DNA from: JAHJDS01 sp964569795 | GTDB lineage: Bacteria; Desulfobacterota; Desulfarculia; Desulfarculales; JAHJDS01 | Length of the DNA stretch: 64,000 nucleotides | Assembly (NCBI GenBank): GCA_964569795.1 | Contig: CAZMVB010000016.1 | Location: 1 to 64,000 of the forward strand | Direction: 5' to 3' | In this document: piece after piece, positions 17,204 to 28,762 of the stretch | Layout of the letters: every line of letters begins with the position of its first letter | How positions within the stretch are numbered: position 1 is the stretch's first letter | The notes under the pieces: generated by a model | Seen by the model: the letters and a program-made list of their open reading frames with translations, nothing else | Database searches by the model: none | What the model was told of the DNA's origin: nothing | Made by a program: the position numbers and the translations under genes

Positions 17204-19714
17204 TCAAGTTTTTTCATCCGGGCCGCCGGGATAGGTCGCCGAGACCTTGACCAGGCGGGCCGTGGCCAGGGCCTCGTCCGGGACCGCGAACACCCGGCCC
17301 AGAATCTCCCCGGCCCGGGGGTGCCCCCGGGTGAGATCGACCTCGATCTCGACCGTGGTGTCGTTCAGAAAGCGGACGGCGGTGATCTGTCGCCTCAGAT
17401 CGACCTCCTTGTCTCCTTTGGGACTCGGCCGGACGACCACGACCCGTTTTTTGGCCAAAAAGTGGGCCGCGGCCCGGCGGCCGAGAGTGCCCCCGGTCAC
17501 CGACAGCCGGAAGACGCCCGCCACCGGGTTCAGCTCGGTCTGCTTCTTGGTCACCGGCCGCCCTGACAGGAGCCTGATTCCCTCCGGGGCGTTTTGGTTG
17601 AACCGGTCGATGACCTGGCCGATCCCCGGCGGCGGGGGCGGGAACTCGACGACCATGGCCTCGCAGACGCTCTCGACCCCCACCGGCAGGGCGGGCGACA
17701 GCGAGACCCGGGGCAGGGGATGAAACCCCTGGGAATAACGAATCCGCAGATCGCCCCGGCGCAGGGTCCGGTTGACGGCCTCCTGGAACTCGAGGTGGCC
17801 CAGAAAACGGGCCGGCCCTTCCTTGGTCATCTCGAAGCGATACCGGATGGGCGGGGAATCCGGGGTAACGTCCCGGATCGGGGGTGGGGCCTCGGAACGC
17901 CAGTCGGTCCAGGTGATCGGTTCCAGGGTCTCGAAGTCGCACACCCCGCAGTCCTGGCAGGCGCCGTCGCGGCAGTCCGGGGTGGCCTGGCCGGTCAGGG
18001 TCTTGGCCCACTCGGCCGCAAGGAATTCCCGGGTCACCCCGGTGTCCAGATGGTCCCAGGGCAGGGGGCGGTCCGGGTCCCGGGCGGACAGGAAGGCGGC
18101 CGGATCCAGGCCCTCGGCGGCAAAGGCCTGCTGCCAGAGGTCGAAGCGGACCTGCTCGGTCCAGCCGTCGAACCGGCAGCCCGCCAGAAAGGCCCGGCCC
18201 AGGACCGGCCCCAGCCGCCGGTCGCCCCGGGAAAAGACCCCCTCCAAGAGACTGATCGCCCCGGCCGACCAGGACATCTTGACCGCCCGCCGGGGCAGTT
18301 CGGACCGGATCTTCTCCCGAATGGACTCGGCCTCGGCCGGGTCCATCTGGGCCGCCCGCTGAAACGGGGTGTGGGGCTTGGGCACGAACAGGGACACCGA
18401 GACGTTGAGCCGGGCGCCCCGGTTGTGGCAACGGGCCTCGTCCAGGAGCCTCCGGCAGAGTTCGGGGATGGCCGCCCGGTCCTCGTCCCGTTCAAAGGGC
18501 AGGCCGATCATGAAGTAGAGCTTGATCAGGCTCCAGCCGGCCCGGAAGGCGGCGGACACGGCCTCGGTCAGCTCGGCCTCGGTCAGGTGTTTGTTGATGA
18601 CGTCCCGGAGCCGCTGGGTGGCCGCCTCGGGGGCCAGGGTGAACCCGGTCTTCCGGACCCTCTTGATTTGGGCCATCATCGCCGGCGTCAGGGTCGCCGC
18701 CCGGAGGGACGGCAGGCTAAGGGCCACCCTGCGTCCGGCGGTCTGATCCATCAGGGCCGGCAAAAGCCGGGGCAGGGGCCGGTAGTCGCCGGTGGACAGG
18801 GACAGCAGGGAGACCTCGTCGAACCCGGTGGCCGCCAGCCCGGAGTCGATCAGAGCGAAAACCTCCTCGGGCCGCCGTTCGCGGACGGGCCGGTAGATCA
18901 CCCCGGCCTGACAGAAGCGGCAGCCCTGGGTGCAGCCCCGGGCGACCTCGACGCTCAACCGGTCGTGGACCAGGCGGACCGCGGGGGTGATCGGCCGGGT
19001 CAGGGCGTCGCCGAAGCGGAGCTGGGGGGTCACCTGCCGTTTGACGCGTGCCGGGGCGTCGCCCACGGGACTGACCGAGCCGTCGGGCCGGACCTCGTAG
19101 AGCGAGGGCACGTACACTCCCGGCACCCGGGCCAGGGCGGCCAGCCGGTCGGCCCGGCCAAGGCCGCGGCGCTTGGCCTCGATCAGCCGGTCGATCAGCT
19201 CGTGCACCCCGTCCTCGGCGTCGCCCAGATAGCAGGCGTCCAGGAAGTCGGCCAGGGGCTCGGGATTGAACACGGCCGGCCCCCCGGCCATGACCAAGGG
19301 ATGCTCCGCGGTCCTGTCGGCCGCCCGCAGGGGAACCCCGGCCAGGTCCAGCACGGTCAGGAGGTTGGTGTAACCCAGTTCATAGGCCAGGGAAAAGCCG
19401 ATGACGTCAAAGTCGCCCAGGGAGGTGCCGCTTTCGAGGCTGGCCAGGGGCAGTCCCCGCCGCCTCAGTTCGGCTTCCATGTCCCCCCAGGGGCTGAAGG
19501 CCCGCTCGCAGGCCACGTCCGGCCGCGAGTTGAGCAGGTGATGGACCGTCTGAAAACCGAGGTGGCTCATCCCCACCTCGTAAACGTCCGGGAACACCAG
19601 GGCAAAGGTCAGATCGACCGACCGGTGATCCTTGACCCTCAGGCCCACCTCGCCGCCGATGTACCGGCCCGGCCGGCGCACCGCCCCAAAAAACTGTTCC
19701 TGAAGACGATCCAC
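17204..19714 (-). CDS. Radical SAM protein, TIGR03960-type, with C-terminal DUF2344 domain
   Basis: The 836-residue protein combines an N-terminal B12-binding-like region, a radical SAM core with the cluster motif CTQGCRFC, an extra cysteine cluster (CRDGACQDCGVCDFE), and a C-terminal DUF2344 domain (MTKEGPARFLGHLE, RYSQGFHPLPRVSLSPALP). In many Desulfobacterota this fusion precedes an RNase E/G gene and rplU. Its exact reaction is unknown; tRNA or rRNA modification is often suggested. The start is GTG at 19714. The RNase gene is missing between it and rplU. Confidence 0.88.
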   Translation of the reverse strand: MDRLQEQFFGAVRRPGRYIGGEVGLRVKDHRSVDLTFALVFPDVYEVGMSHLGFQTVHHLLNSRPDVACERAFSPWGDMEAELRRRGLPLASLESGTSLGDFDVIGFSLAYELGYTNLLTVLDLAGVPLRAADRTAEHPLVMAGGPAVFNPEPLADFLDACYLGDAEDGVHELIDRLIEAKRRGLGRADRLAALARVPGVYVPSLYEVRPDGSVSPVGDAPARVKRQVTPQLRFGDALTRPITPAVRLVHDRLSVEVARGCTQGCRFCQAGVIYRPVRERRPEEVFALIDSGLAATGFDEVSLLSLSTGDYRPLPRLLPALMDQTAGRRVALSLPSLRAATLTPAMMAQIKRVRKTGFTLAPEAATQRLRDVINKHLTEAELTEAVSAAFRAGWSLIKLYFMIGLPFERDEDRAAIPELCRRLLDEARCHNRGARLNVSVSLFVPKPHTPFQRAAQMDPAEAESIREKIRSELPRRAVKMSWSAGAISLLEGVFSRGDRRLGPVLGRAFLAGCRFDGWTEQVRFDLWQQAFAAEGLDPAAFLSARDPDRPLPWDHLDTGVTREFLAAEWAKTLTGQATPDCRDGACQDCGVCDFETLEPITWTDWRSEAPPPIRDVTPDSPPIRYRFEMTKEGPARFLGHLEFQEAVNRTLRRGDLRIRYSQGFHPLPRVSLSPALPVGVESVCEAMVVEFPPPPPGIGQVIDRFNQNAPEGIRLLSGRPVTKKQTELNPVAGVFRLSVTGGTLGRRAAAHFLAKKRVVVVRPSPKGDKEVDLRRQITAVRFLNDTTVEIEVDLTRGHPRAGEILGRVFAVPDEALATARLVKVSATYPGGPDEKT

Positions 19715-19863
19715 CTCGGTATGTCTCTCCCTGATCTTCCCGGTAACGGGCTCAGTCCGCGAGCCGGACTTGACAACCCCGGCTCCGGGTTCTTAAATCG
19801 CACAATATAGCCCGACCCCTGGTCAATGGCAACCCCGCAACCGTCATCCGGGAGGAAAACCCG

Positions 19864-20520
19864 ATGCCCAGCCGGCAATATCTGGTGGACGATCTCAATT
19901 TTTCCGATTCCTGGCGCATGTTTCGCATCTTGAGCGAGTTCGTGGACGGCTTTGAGGACCTGGGCGACCTGGAGCCGGCGGTCAGCATCTTCGGCTCGGC
20001 CCGCATCGACCCCTCGGATAAAATATATCAGGACGCTGAAAAGACCGCCCGCCTGTTGGTCGAGGCCGGATTCGCCGTGATCACCGGGGGCGGACCCGGG
20101 ATCATGGAGGCCGGCAACAAGGGGGCGGCCGAGGCCGGAGGCCGGTCGGTCGGTCTGAACATCCACCTGCCCCACGAACAGGCCCCTAACAAGTATGCCA
20201 ACTTGCCCCTGGACTTCAGGTACTTTTTCGTCCGAAAGGTCATGTTCGTCAAGTACTCCATGGCCTACATCGTCTTTCCCGGCGGTTTCGGCACCCTGGA
20301 CGAGATGTTCGAGGCGGTGACCCTGATCCAGACCAGGCGCATCCGGCCCTTCCCGGTGCTGCTCATGTATCAGGACCACTGGCAACCCCTGCTGACCTGG
20401 ATCGACAAGGAACTCTGCCAGCACGACCACATGATCTCGCCCGAGGACCTGGACATCATCCGGACGGTCGAAACCCCCGAGGAGGCGGTGGCCATCATCA
20501 AGCGCCGGGTCATCCTCTGA
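19864..20520 (+). CDS. LOG family protein (TIGR00730, lysine decarboxylase-like Rossmann fold)
   Basis: The 218-residue protein has the family motifs GGGPGIMEAGNKGA and PGGFGTLDEMFE, which bind the nucleotide monophosphate and form the active site of phosphoribohydrolases that release the base from nucleoside 5'-monophosphates. The exact substrate cannot be read from sequence. A GGAGG ribosome-binding site precedes the ATG. It is transcribed divergently from the radical SAM gene and lies just upstream of the PolX gene. Confidence 0.9.
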   Translation: MPSRQYLVDDLNFSDSWRMFRILSEFVDGFEDLGDLEPAVSIFGSARIDPSDKIYQDAEKTARLLVEAGFAVITGGGPGIMEAGNKGAAEAGGRSVGLNIHLPHEQAPNKYANLPLDFRYFFVRKVMFVKYSMAYIVFPGGFGTLDEMFEAVTLIQTRRIRPFPVLLMYQDHWQPLLTWIDKELCQHDHMISPEDLDIIRTVETPEEAVAIIKRRVIL

Positions 20521-20572
20521 CCCCCGGCCCGCTGACGACCGGAGCGGGGACATAGCCGTGACGGAGTCGATC

Positions 20573-22282
20573 ATGGACAAGAAACAGGCCGCGGCCGCGC
20601 TCAAGCGGATGGCCGTGCTCCTGGAGCTGACCGGGGCAAACCCGTTCAAGGTGAATGCCTACGCCCGGGGGGCCCGGGCCCTCGAGGCCGCCGAAGGTGT
20701 TTTGGGAGAAATGATCGACCAGGGCCTGGACCGGATCAAGGGTATCGGGGCGGGCCTGAAGCGGGACATCGAGGAGCTGGCGGCCACGGGGGACTTGCGG
20801 GAGCTGGAGGAGTTGACCGCGACCGTGCCCCCGGGATTGCTCGAGGTGCTTAGGCTGCCGGGCCTCGGGCCCAAGAAGGTCAAGGTCCTGTGGGAGGACC
20901 TGGGGGTGACCACCCTGGGCGAGCTGGAGTACGCCTGCCTCGAAAACCGGCTGATCGACCTCAAGGGTTTTGGGCTGAAAACCCAGGACAAGGTTTTAAG
21001 CGGGATCCAGGACCTGAAGCGCTACCAGGGCCGGTTCCTGCTGGGCGACGTCCTGCCCGCGGCCCGGGAGCTCAGGGACGAGCTGGCCCGGGGGCTGGAT
21101 CCGGCGCCGGTGCTTCTGGCCGGCGACCTCAGGCGCTGGACCAAGACCGTGACCGAGGCGGATCTACTGGCAATCGGGGTTTCCCCCGAGAAGCTGGCCG
21201 CGGCCCTGAAAAAATCGGCCCTGGTGACCGAGATTCTCGTACCTGAAGACCACCACGTGCGGGCTGAAACGCAAGGCGGTTGGCCCGTCCGGGTCTTTGT
21301 GACCGCCCCGGACCGGCTGGCCGCGGACCAGGTGCTCCGGACCGGATCGGCCCAACACGTCGCCGCCCTGGACCGTCTGGCCAAGGGCAAAAAGATGAAA
21401 CTCGGTCCCGGGGGTTTGGTCAAAAACGGCAAGGTTCTGGCCCTCAAGGACGAGGCCGGCCTGTACGAAAAACTGGGGCTGGCCTTGATCCCGCCCGAAC
21501 TGCGCGAGGATCAGGGCGAGATCGAGGCGGCGGCCGCGGGCCGTCTGCCTGAACCGGTCACGGCCGATCAGGTCAAAGGGACCTTTCATCTGCATACCGT
21601 CCGGAGCGACGGGGTGGTCACCCTGGCCCAGTACCTGGCCGCAGGCATAGAGCGGGGCTGGGAATACCTGGGCATCGCCGACCACAGCCAGAGCGCCTTT
21701 TACGCCGGAGGGCTCACCGAGGACGAGCTGATTGAGCAGGCCGCCGAGATCCAGGCCTTGAACGATTCCCAGGACCAGGTCCGGCTGCTGTGGGGGATCG
21801 AGAGCGACATCAAGCCTGACGGGTCCCTGGACTATCCGGACGAAATTTTAGGGCGGTTCGATTTTGTGGTGGCCTCGGTCCACTCGAGCTTCGGCCAGTC
21901 CCGGAAGGACATGACCGCGCGTCTGGTCAAGGCGGTGTCCCATCCGGCGACAAGGATCCTGGGGCACCTGACCGGCCGCCTGCTCCTGGCCCGCAAGGGC
22001 TATGACTTTGATCTGGAGGCAATCCTGGCCGCTTTAGCCGAGCACGACGTGGCCCTGGAACTGAACGCCAATCCCCACCGCCTGGACGCGGACGAGGACA
22101 CCCTGCGCCGGGCCGTGGAGCTGGGGATCAAGATCGCCGTCAATCCAGACGCCCATTATTTGGAGGGCCTGGACGACATGGCCTATGGTCTGGCCCTGGC
22201 CCGGCGGGGCTGGGTCCCGCCCGAATTGGTGCTCAACACCTGGCCGCTGGACGAGGTGTCGGCCTGGCTGGCGCGCCGTTGA
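20573..22282 (+). CDS. polX: PolX-type protein: degenerate family X polymerase domain with intact PHP domain
   Basis: The 569-residue protein has an N-terminal HhH 8-kDa-type domain (ENPFKV-like GANPFKVNAYARGARALE), helix-hairpin-helix repeats (LPGLGPKKVKVLWEDLG), a polymerase X nucleotidyltransferase region, and a C-terminal PHP domain. PHP metal ligands look intact: H339-L-H341, IADHSQS, SVHSSF and NPDAHY. In the polymerase region the usual AGS-x-RR reads AGDLRR, the D-x-D pair reads E195-A-D197, and the third aspartate is P238, so DNA synthesis is probably lost. I prefer ATG at 20573 (GGAG six bases upstream, family MDKK N-terminus) to GTG at 20558. Confidence 0.9.
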   Translation: MDKKQAAAALKRMAVLLELTGANPFKVNAYARGARALEAAEGVLGEMIDQGLDRIKGIGAGLKRDIEELAATGDLRELEELTATVPPGLLEVLRLPGLGPKKVKVLWEDLGVTTLGELEYACLENRLIDLKGFGLKTQDKVLSGIQDLKRYQGRFLLGDVLPAARELRDELARGLDPAPVLLAGDLRRWTKTVTEADLLAIGVSPEKLAAALKKSALVTEILVPEDHHVRAETQGGWPVRVFVTAPDRLAADQVLRTGSAQHVAALDRLAKGKKMKLGPGGLVKNGKVLALKDEAGLYEKLGLALIPPELREDQGEIEAAAAGRLPEPVTADQVKGTFHLHTVRSDGVVTLAQYLAAGIERGWEYLGIADHSQSAFYAGGLTEDELIEQAAEIQALNDSQDQVRLLWGIESDIKPDGSLDYPDEILGRFDFVVASVHSSFGQSRKDMTARLVKAVSHPATRILGHLTGRLLLARKGYDFDLEAILAALAEHDVALELNANPHRLDADEDTLRRAVELGIKIAVNPDAHYLEGLDDMAYGLALARRGWVPPELVLNTWPLDEVSAWLARR

Positions 22283-22361
22283 GCAGCATTTGAATGGTGT
22301 TATCGACGGGGATGTACCCAGGATGCCTTAGGAAGCGGCTCGTGTGGCCTCTGTCCTGATA

Positions 22362-23183
22362 TCAAGCATCTTCAGACAACACTCTTTTTTCTATCACCCA
22401 TTGCCTAGTTTTAATCACATATTTCGCTCCACACTTATTACATTTAAATTCATATCCTATCGAGAGCTTTCTGTTCTCAACTACTATTTCGGCGGAACAG
22501 TAGTTACATGTAAATATACTGGCCTTTAATTGGATAGAATAGTTGTCTTCATCATCTGAAACCACCTCGAATGCTGCATTACAGTTTGGATTTAGACACA
22601 CAACGTCGCGATTTCCTTTAATAAGACGTTCATGATTGACCGCAAAAGACTGGCCACAAAGATCACACTCAAATACAATAACTTCGGCAAGTGAAGTGTC
22701 CAAATGACTTGCTGCAATCGGTTCCACTTCCTTGATAAGGTTCTGAAGTTCAATTCTTATCTTCTGTGGATCCCACGGATTCTCTTTCGTAGATATTTTG
22801 CTTGGAGTCGGAACATGTATGTAATTTCCCAACTTATTGTATGTCTTGCGCAACCAATCTATTTTAAATGTGCAATGACGCCCTAATGACTTCCAATTGC
22901 CGTTTGGCACACCGCGCGGTGACTCTTTACAAATCCTAAGTTCAAAATCTTGATTGCTAAAAGGTTCAAGCTGTTCCAGAGCTCGTAATGCTTGTGGAGG
23001 CTGCCATTTCCCAAAGAATTCTTGTGGCAAACGTTTTTGATATACTCGTAATTTATCGTACGCTATTGATTCCAAGCACAATCTTAATTCAAGGCAGGCA
23101 TAAATAAGCAAATCGTCGTCGTTGCGAGATAACAGTTCTTTTGCTCGCTTCAGACAAGCATTTCTATCAAAACTGAAAGTCAT
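22362..23183 (-). CDS. AT-rich hypothetical protein with zinc-ribbon cysteine pairs
   Basis: This 273-residue protein is far richer in AT than its neighbours. The N-terminal half is helical (LIYACLELRLCLESIAYDKL), reminiscent of HEPN-like or DUF4145-like proteins. The C-terminal half holds four cysteine pairs arranged as two zinc-binding modules: CDLC with a later CLNPNC, and CNYC with a later CNKC. I do not recognise a named family. It is inserted between polX and fusA, and its base composition suggests horizontal transfer. A nucleic-acid-related or defence role is inference only. Confidence 0.7.
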   Translation of the reverse strand: MTFSFDRNACLKRAKELLSRNDDDLLIYACLELRLCLESIAYDKLRVYQKRLPQEFFGKWQPPQALRALEQLEPFSNQDFELRICKESPRGVPNGNWKSLGRHCTFKIDWLRKTYNKLGNYIHVPTPSKISTKENPWDPQKIRIELQNLIKEVEPIAASHLDTSLAEVIVFECDLCGQSFAVNHERLIKGNRDVVCLNPNCNAAFEVVSDDEDNYSIQLKASIFTCNYCSAEIVVENRKLSIGYEFKCNKCGAKYVIKTRQWVIEKRVLSEDA

Positions 23184-23238
23184 GGCGAAGGACTCGAACT
23201 TTTATTGTTTTTTGTTCTCCATTTTGAACTGAGGTTGA

Positions 23239-25290
<2,052 letters not shown>

Positions 25291-25433
25291 GACAGTCCTT
25301 CACCTGCCCTTGGGCGACGTGGGCAATTGCTCTAAGATAAGAGAACCGACCACCGGTGTCAACGGCCTTTGTCCCGCCTTGACACCCGCCCGGTTTGACG
25401 AAAAAATGGACACAGCCTCATCAGGAGCGCGCC

Positions 25434-25955
25434 ATGGCCCGCCGAGCCCTGCTGATCATCGACATGATCCATGATTTCATCCACCCCGACGGGGCGCTCT
25501 ACATCGGCCCGGGCGCGGCCCCTCTGGTGCCGCGGATCAAGGCCCTGGCCGAGGAGATGCGGGCCGAGGGGGCCCTGATCGTTTACCTGTCCGACGCCCA
25601 CGAGCCGGACGATCGGGAATTTTTACGCTTCCCGCCCCACGCCGTCAAGGGCACGCCCGGGGCCCGGATCGTGCCCGAACTGACGCCCCAGCTAGGCGAC
25701 CCGGTCATCGACAAGACCCGGTACTCGGCCTTTTACGGCACGGACCTGGAAGGGACCCTGGAGCAAGCAGTGATCGACGAGGCGGTCTGCTGCGGGGTCT
25801 GCACCTCGATCTGCGTCATGGAGACCGTGGGCGATCTGGCCGACCGCGATATTCCGACGGTCGTCATCCGGGAGGCCGTGGCCGACTTCGACCCCAAGGC
25901 CCACGATTTCGCCCTGAAGCGGATGGAGTCCCTGTTCGGGGCCAGGATCAGGTGA
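25434..25955 (+). CDS. Isochorismatase-family cysteine hydrolase (nicotinamidase-like)
   Basis: The 173-residue protein has the catalytic triad of the family: D10 in ALLIIDMIHDF, K94 in IDKTRYSAF, and C127 in GVCTSICVMET. Such enzymes hydrolyse amides such as nicotinamide or related compounds; the substrate here is unknown. The ATG at 25434 has AGGAG upstream and gives the family N-terminus. It is transcribed away from fusA and precedes a Kef-type transporter gene. Confidence 0.88.
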   Translation: MARRALLIIDMIHDFIHPDGALYIGPGAAPLVPRIKALAEEMRAEGALIVYLSDAHEPDDREFLRFPPHAVKGTPGARIVPELTPQLGDPVIDKTRYSAFYGTDLEGTLEQAVIDEAVCCGVCTSICVMETVGDLADRDIPTVVIREAVADFDPKAHDFALKRMESLFGARIR

Positions 25956-26009
25956 TCCCGTCGTGTTGTGGTATGGTCGCCCCAACCCGTCCCCGGAGAA
26001 GGCCCATCC

Positions 26010-27872
26010 GTGAATATTGACCTCTTTCCCCTGCTGCTGATCACGGCCCTGGCCGCGGTGATCCCGGTGGTGGTTCACCGGCTGGGGCGGTACGGCCCGC
26101 CGCTGGTGGTCGTGGAAATCCTGGCCGGGATCGCCATCGGCCACAGCGGGCTGGACCTGGTCAAGGTCGAGGGCCCGCTCAAGTTCCTGGCCGGTTTCGG
26201 CTTCAGCTTCCTGATGTTTTTGTCCGGACTGGAGATAGATTTCGGCCGGCTGATGCCCCTGGGCGGCCGGCGGCCACGGGAGAAATGGTGGCAGGGAACC
26301 ATCTTTCTGGCCGGCGGATCGTTCGTCCTGACCTTGGTCCTGGCGACGGGCGTGGGTTACGGCCTGGTCCTATCCGGGGTCGAGGCCGACGGGCTGCTCC
26401 TGGGCCTGATCCTGAGCACGACCTCGCTCGGTCTGGTGGTGCCCGTGCTCAAGGAGCGGGGCCTGAGCGAGGGCCGTTTTGGACAGGCCCTGCTCACCAG
26501 CGCCCTGGTGGCCGACTTCATGACCCTGCTCCTGTTGAGCGTGGCCATCGCCCTCCTGGGCCGGGGACCTTCCCTGGAATTGCTCCTGGTGCTGGTCCTG
26601 GCGGCCGCCTTTGGCGTGGCCGTCCGGCTGGGGCTCCGGGTCCGGCGCATACCGCTGATCACCTGGACCATCCGCGAGCTGGCCCAGGCCACCTCCCAGA
26701 TCAAGGTCCGGGGCGCCCTGGCCCTGATGGTCGGCTGGGTGTTTCTGGCCGAGGCCCTGGGTCTGGAGGTCATCCTGGGGGCCTTTTTGGCCGGGGCCCT
26801 GGTCAGCATCCTCAGCCCGGACCGGGAGGGGGTGCTCCGGGAAAAGCTGGACGCCATGGGCTACGGCTTTTTCGTGCCCCTGTTCTTCATCACCGTGGGC
26901 GTCGGCTTTGACCTGAAGGCCCTGGTCGCCTCGCCCTCGTCCCTGATCCTGGTTTCGGTGCTGATCGCGGCCGCCTATGCGGTCAAGATGGTCCCGGCGC
27001 TGCTGTGGCGGCTGCGCTTTTCCTGGCGCGAGTCCCTGGCCGCCGGGGTATTGCTGTCCTCCCGGCTGTCGCTGATCATCGCCGCGGCGGCCGTGGCCGT
27101 AGGTCTTGGCCTGATCAGCCAGGCGGTCAACGCGGCGGTCATCCTGCTGGCCATGATCACCTGCACCGTCTCGCCGATGCTCTTCAGCCGGCTCTGTCCG
27201 GCCACGGCCGGGGCCGAACGAGAGGGGACGATCATCGTCGGCACCGGCCAGCTGGCCGCCTTTGCCGGCGAGCGTCTCCGGCGGACGGGCGAGGTGGTGA
27301 CCTTTATCGGCCAAAACCGGACCGAGCTGGCCGAGGTGAAAGAAAAGAACTTTCCCATCCTGGAGGCCGACAAGGTGACGGCCAAGGTCCTGGCCGCGGC
27401 CGGGGCCGAGCGGGCCGAAGCGGTGCTGGCCCTGGCCGAGGACCAGGCCGAGGTCCGCCGGGTGTGCGAACTGGCCGCCAAGAAATTTTCAGTGCCCAAC
27501 GTGGTCGCCTGGGCCGAAAAGACCGCCCTGGCCGACGATCTCACCCAGATGGGCGTCCGGGTGGTCCAGCCCTCCCTGGCGGCCGTCCTGGCCGTGGAGG
27601 GGGCCCTCCTGTTCCCGGGCACCTTCCAGTTGCTGACCGATCTGTCCGGCAACGTGGAACTGGCCGAGGTCCGCTTCCGCAACCCGCGGCTGGCCGGCCG
27701 GCCCCTGAGCCGGATCAGACTGCCCGGGGGCGTCCTGGTCCTGGGCGTTAGGCGCGACGGCGAGACGATCATCCCCAACGGAGACACGACCCTCGAGCCG
27801 GCCGACCAGGTGACCCTGGTGGGCAAGGCCGAGGCCCTGGGCGAGGCCCGGCGCCTGCTGCGGCGGCGCTGA
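26010..27872 (+). CDS. Kef-type monovalent cation/proton antiporter (CPA2) with C-terminal TrkA domains
   Basis: The 620-residue protein has about 12 hydrophobic segments in its first 390 residues, including the conserved GLEIDF and SLGLVVPVL-type stretches of CPA2 exchangers, then a cytoplasmic TrkA_N Rossmann domain (IIVGTGQLAAFAGERL) and a TrkA_C domain (LSRIRLPGGVLVLGVRRDGE). It probably exchanges K+ or Na+ for H+ at the inner membrane under nucleotide control. The start is taken as GTG at 26010, preceded by GGAGAAGG. Confidence 0.9.
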   Translation: MNIDLFPLLLITALAAVIPVVVHRLGRYGPPLVVVEILAGIAIGHSGLDLVKVEGPLKFLAGFGFSFLMFLSGLEIDFGRLMPLGGRRPREKWWQGTIFLAGGSFVLTLVLATGVGYGLVLSGVEADGLLLGLILSTTSLGLVVPVLKERGLSEGRFGQALLTSALVADFMTLLLLSVAIALLGRGPSLELLLVLVLAAAFGVAVRLGLRVRRIPLITWTIRELAQATSQIKVRGALALMVGWVFLAEALGLEVILGAFLAGALVSILSPDREGVLREKLDAMGYGFFVPLFFITVGVGFDLKALVASPSSLILVSVLIAAAYAVKMVPALLWRLRFSWRESLAAGVLLSSRLSLIIAAAAVAVGLGLISQAVNAAVILLAMITCTVSPMLFSRLCPATAGAEREGTIIVGTGQLAAFAGERLRRTGEVVTFIGQNRTELAEVKEKNFPILEADKVTAKVLAAAGAERAEAVLALAEDQAEVRRVCELAAKKFSVPNVVAWAEKTALADDLTQMGVRVVQPSLAAVLAVEGALLFPGTFQLLTDLSGNVELAEVRFRNPRLAGRPLSRIRLPGGVLVLGVRRDGETIIPNGDTTLEPADQVTLVGKAEALGEARRLLRRR

Positions 27873-27919
27873 TCGCCCGGTTTGCCCCGCCTCGATCGGA
27901 CGTGATATAGTCCCCGGCC

Positions 27920-28762
27920 ATGGACATTATCGACGTTCACGTCCACGTCTTTCCGGCGGCCATCGTCGCCCGACGGGAGCGGTTTTTCGACAACGAGCCG
28001 GCCTTTGCGGCCGTTTACGGCCGGCCCGACTCCCGCCTGGTGACACCTGAACAGCTGGTGACGGCCATGGACGACCAGGGCGTGGCCGCCTCAGTGGTCA
28101 TGGGCTTCCCCTGGCAGCAGCAGGCCAACCTGGACCGCCACAACCAGGCCATCCTCGAGGCCCAGGAGAGGCACCCGGGACGGATCATCGGCCTGGGCCT
28201 GGTCAACCCGGCCCAAGGCGACGCGGCCCAGCAGGCCCGGGACCTGCTGGCGGCCGGCCTGGCCGGCCTGGGCGAGGTGGCCTTTTACGACCGGGACCTT
28301 GACCAGGAGGTCCGCCGGCAACTGGCCCCCCTGGCCGAGGTCTGCGCCGAGGCGGGCAAGCCTTTGCTGCTCCACACCAACGAGTCGGTCGGACACGAGT
28401 ATCCGGGCAAGGCGCCCATGACCCTGGCGGCGCTCTACCAACTGATCAAGACCCACCCCCAGACGACCTGGATCCTGGCCCACTGGGGCGGCGGCCTGTT
28501 CTTTTACGGCCTCATGAAAAAAGAGGTCTCGGCGGTCTTTCAGAACGTCTATTTCGACACCGCCGCCTCGCCCTTCCTGTACGTCCCGGCGATCTATGAT
28601 CTGGCCTGCCGGATCGTGGGTCCCGAAAAAATCCTGTTCGGCTCCGATTATCCGCTCATCCCCCCGGACCGCTACTTCAGGGAACTGGAGGCCGCCGGCC
28701 TGACCGAGCCCCAACGGGCCCTCATCCTGGGACAAAACGCCCGGACGATCTTCCGTGTTTAA
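27920..28762 (+). CDS. Amidohydrolase family metal-dependent hydrolase (PF04909 type)
   Basis: The 280-residue protein begins with the metal motif DVHVHVF and retains the later histidines LLHTNES and AHWGGG and the acidic ILFGSDYPL near the C-terminus, as in the amidohydrolase_2 family. It may be a hydrolase or decarboxylase; the substrate is unknown. Its stop overlaps the start of the following M48 protease gene by 8 bp. A short C-terminal remnant of a related protein lies at 45831-45965. Confidence 0.88.
   Translation: MDIIDVHVHVFPAAIVARRERFFDNEPAFAAVYGRPDSRLVTPEQLVTAMDDQGVAASVVMGFPWQQQANLDRHNQAILEAQERHPGRIIGLGLVNPAQGDAAQQARDLLAAGLAGLGEVAFYDRDLDQEVRRQLAPLAEVCAEAGKPLLLHTNESVGHEYPGKAPMTLAALYQLIKTHPQTTWILAHWGGGLFFYGLMKKEVSAVFQNVYFDTAASPFLYVPAIYDLACRIVGPEKILFGSDYPLIPPDRYFRELEAAGLTEPQRALILGQNARTIFRV

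Noticed and set aside
17594..19810. Reading frame of 738 codons antisense to the radical SAM gene
   Set aside because: Same effect: Gly/Gln-rich product without domains, lying opposite a gene with clear catalytic motifs.
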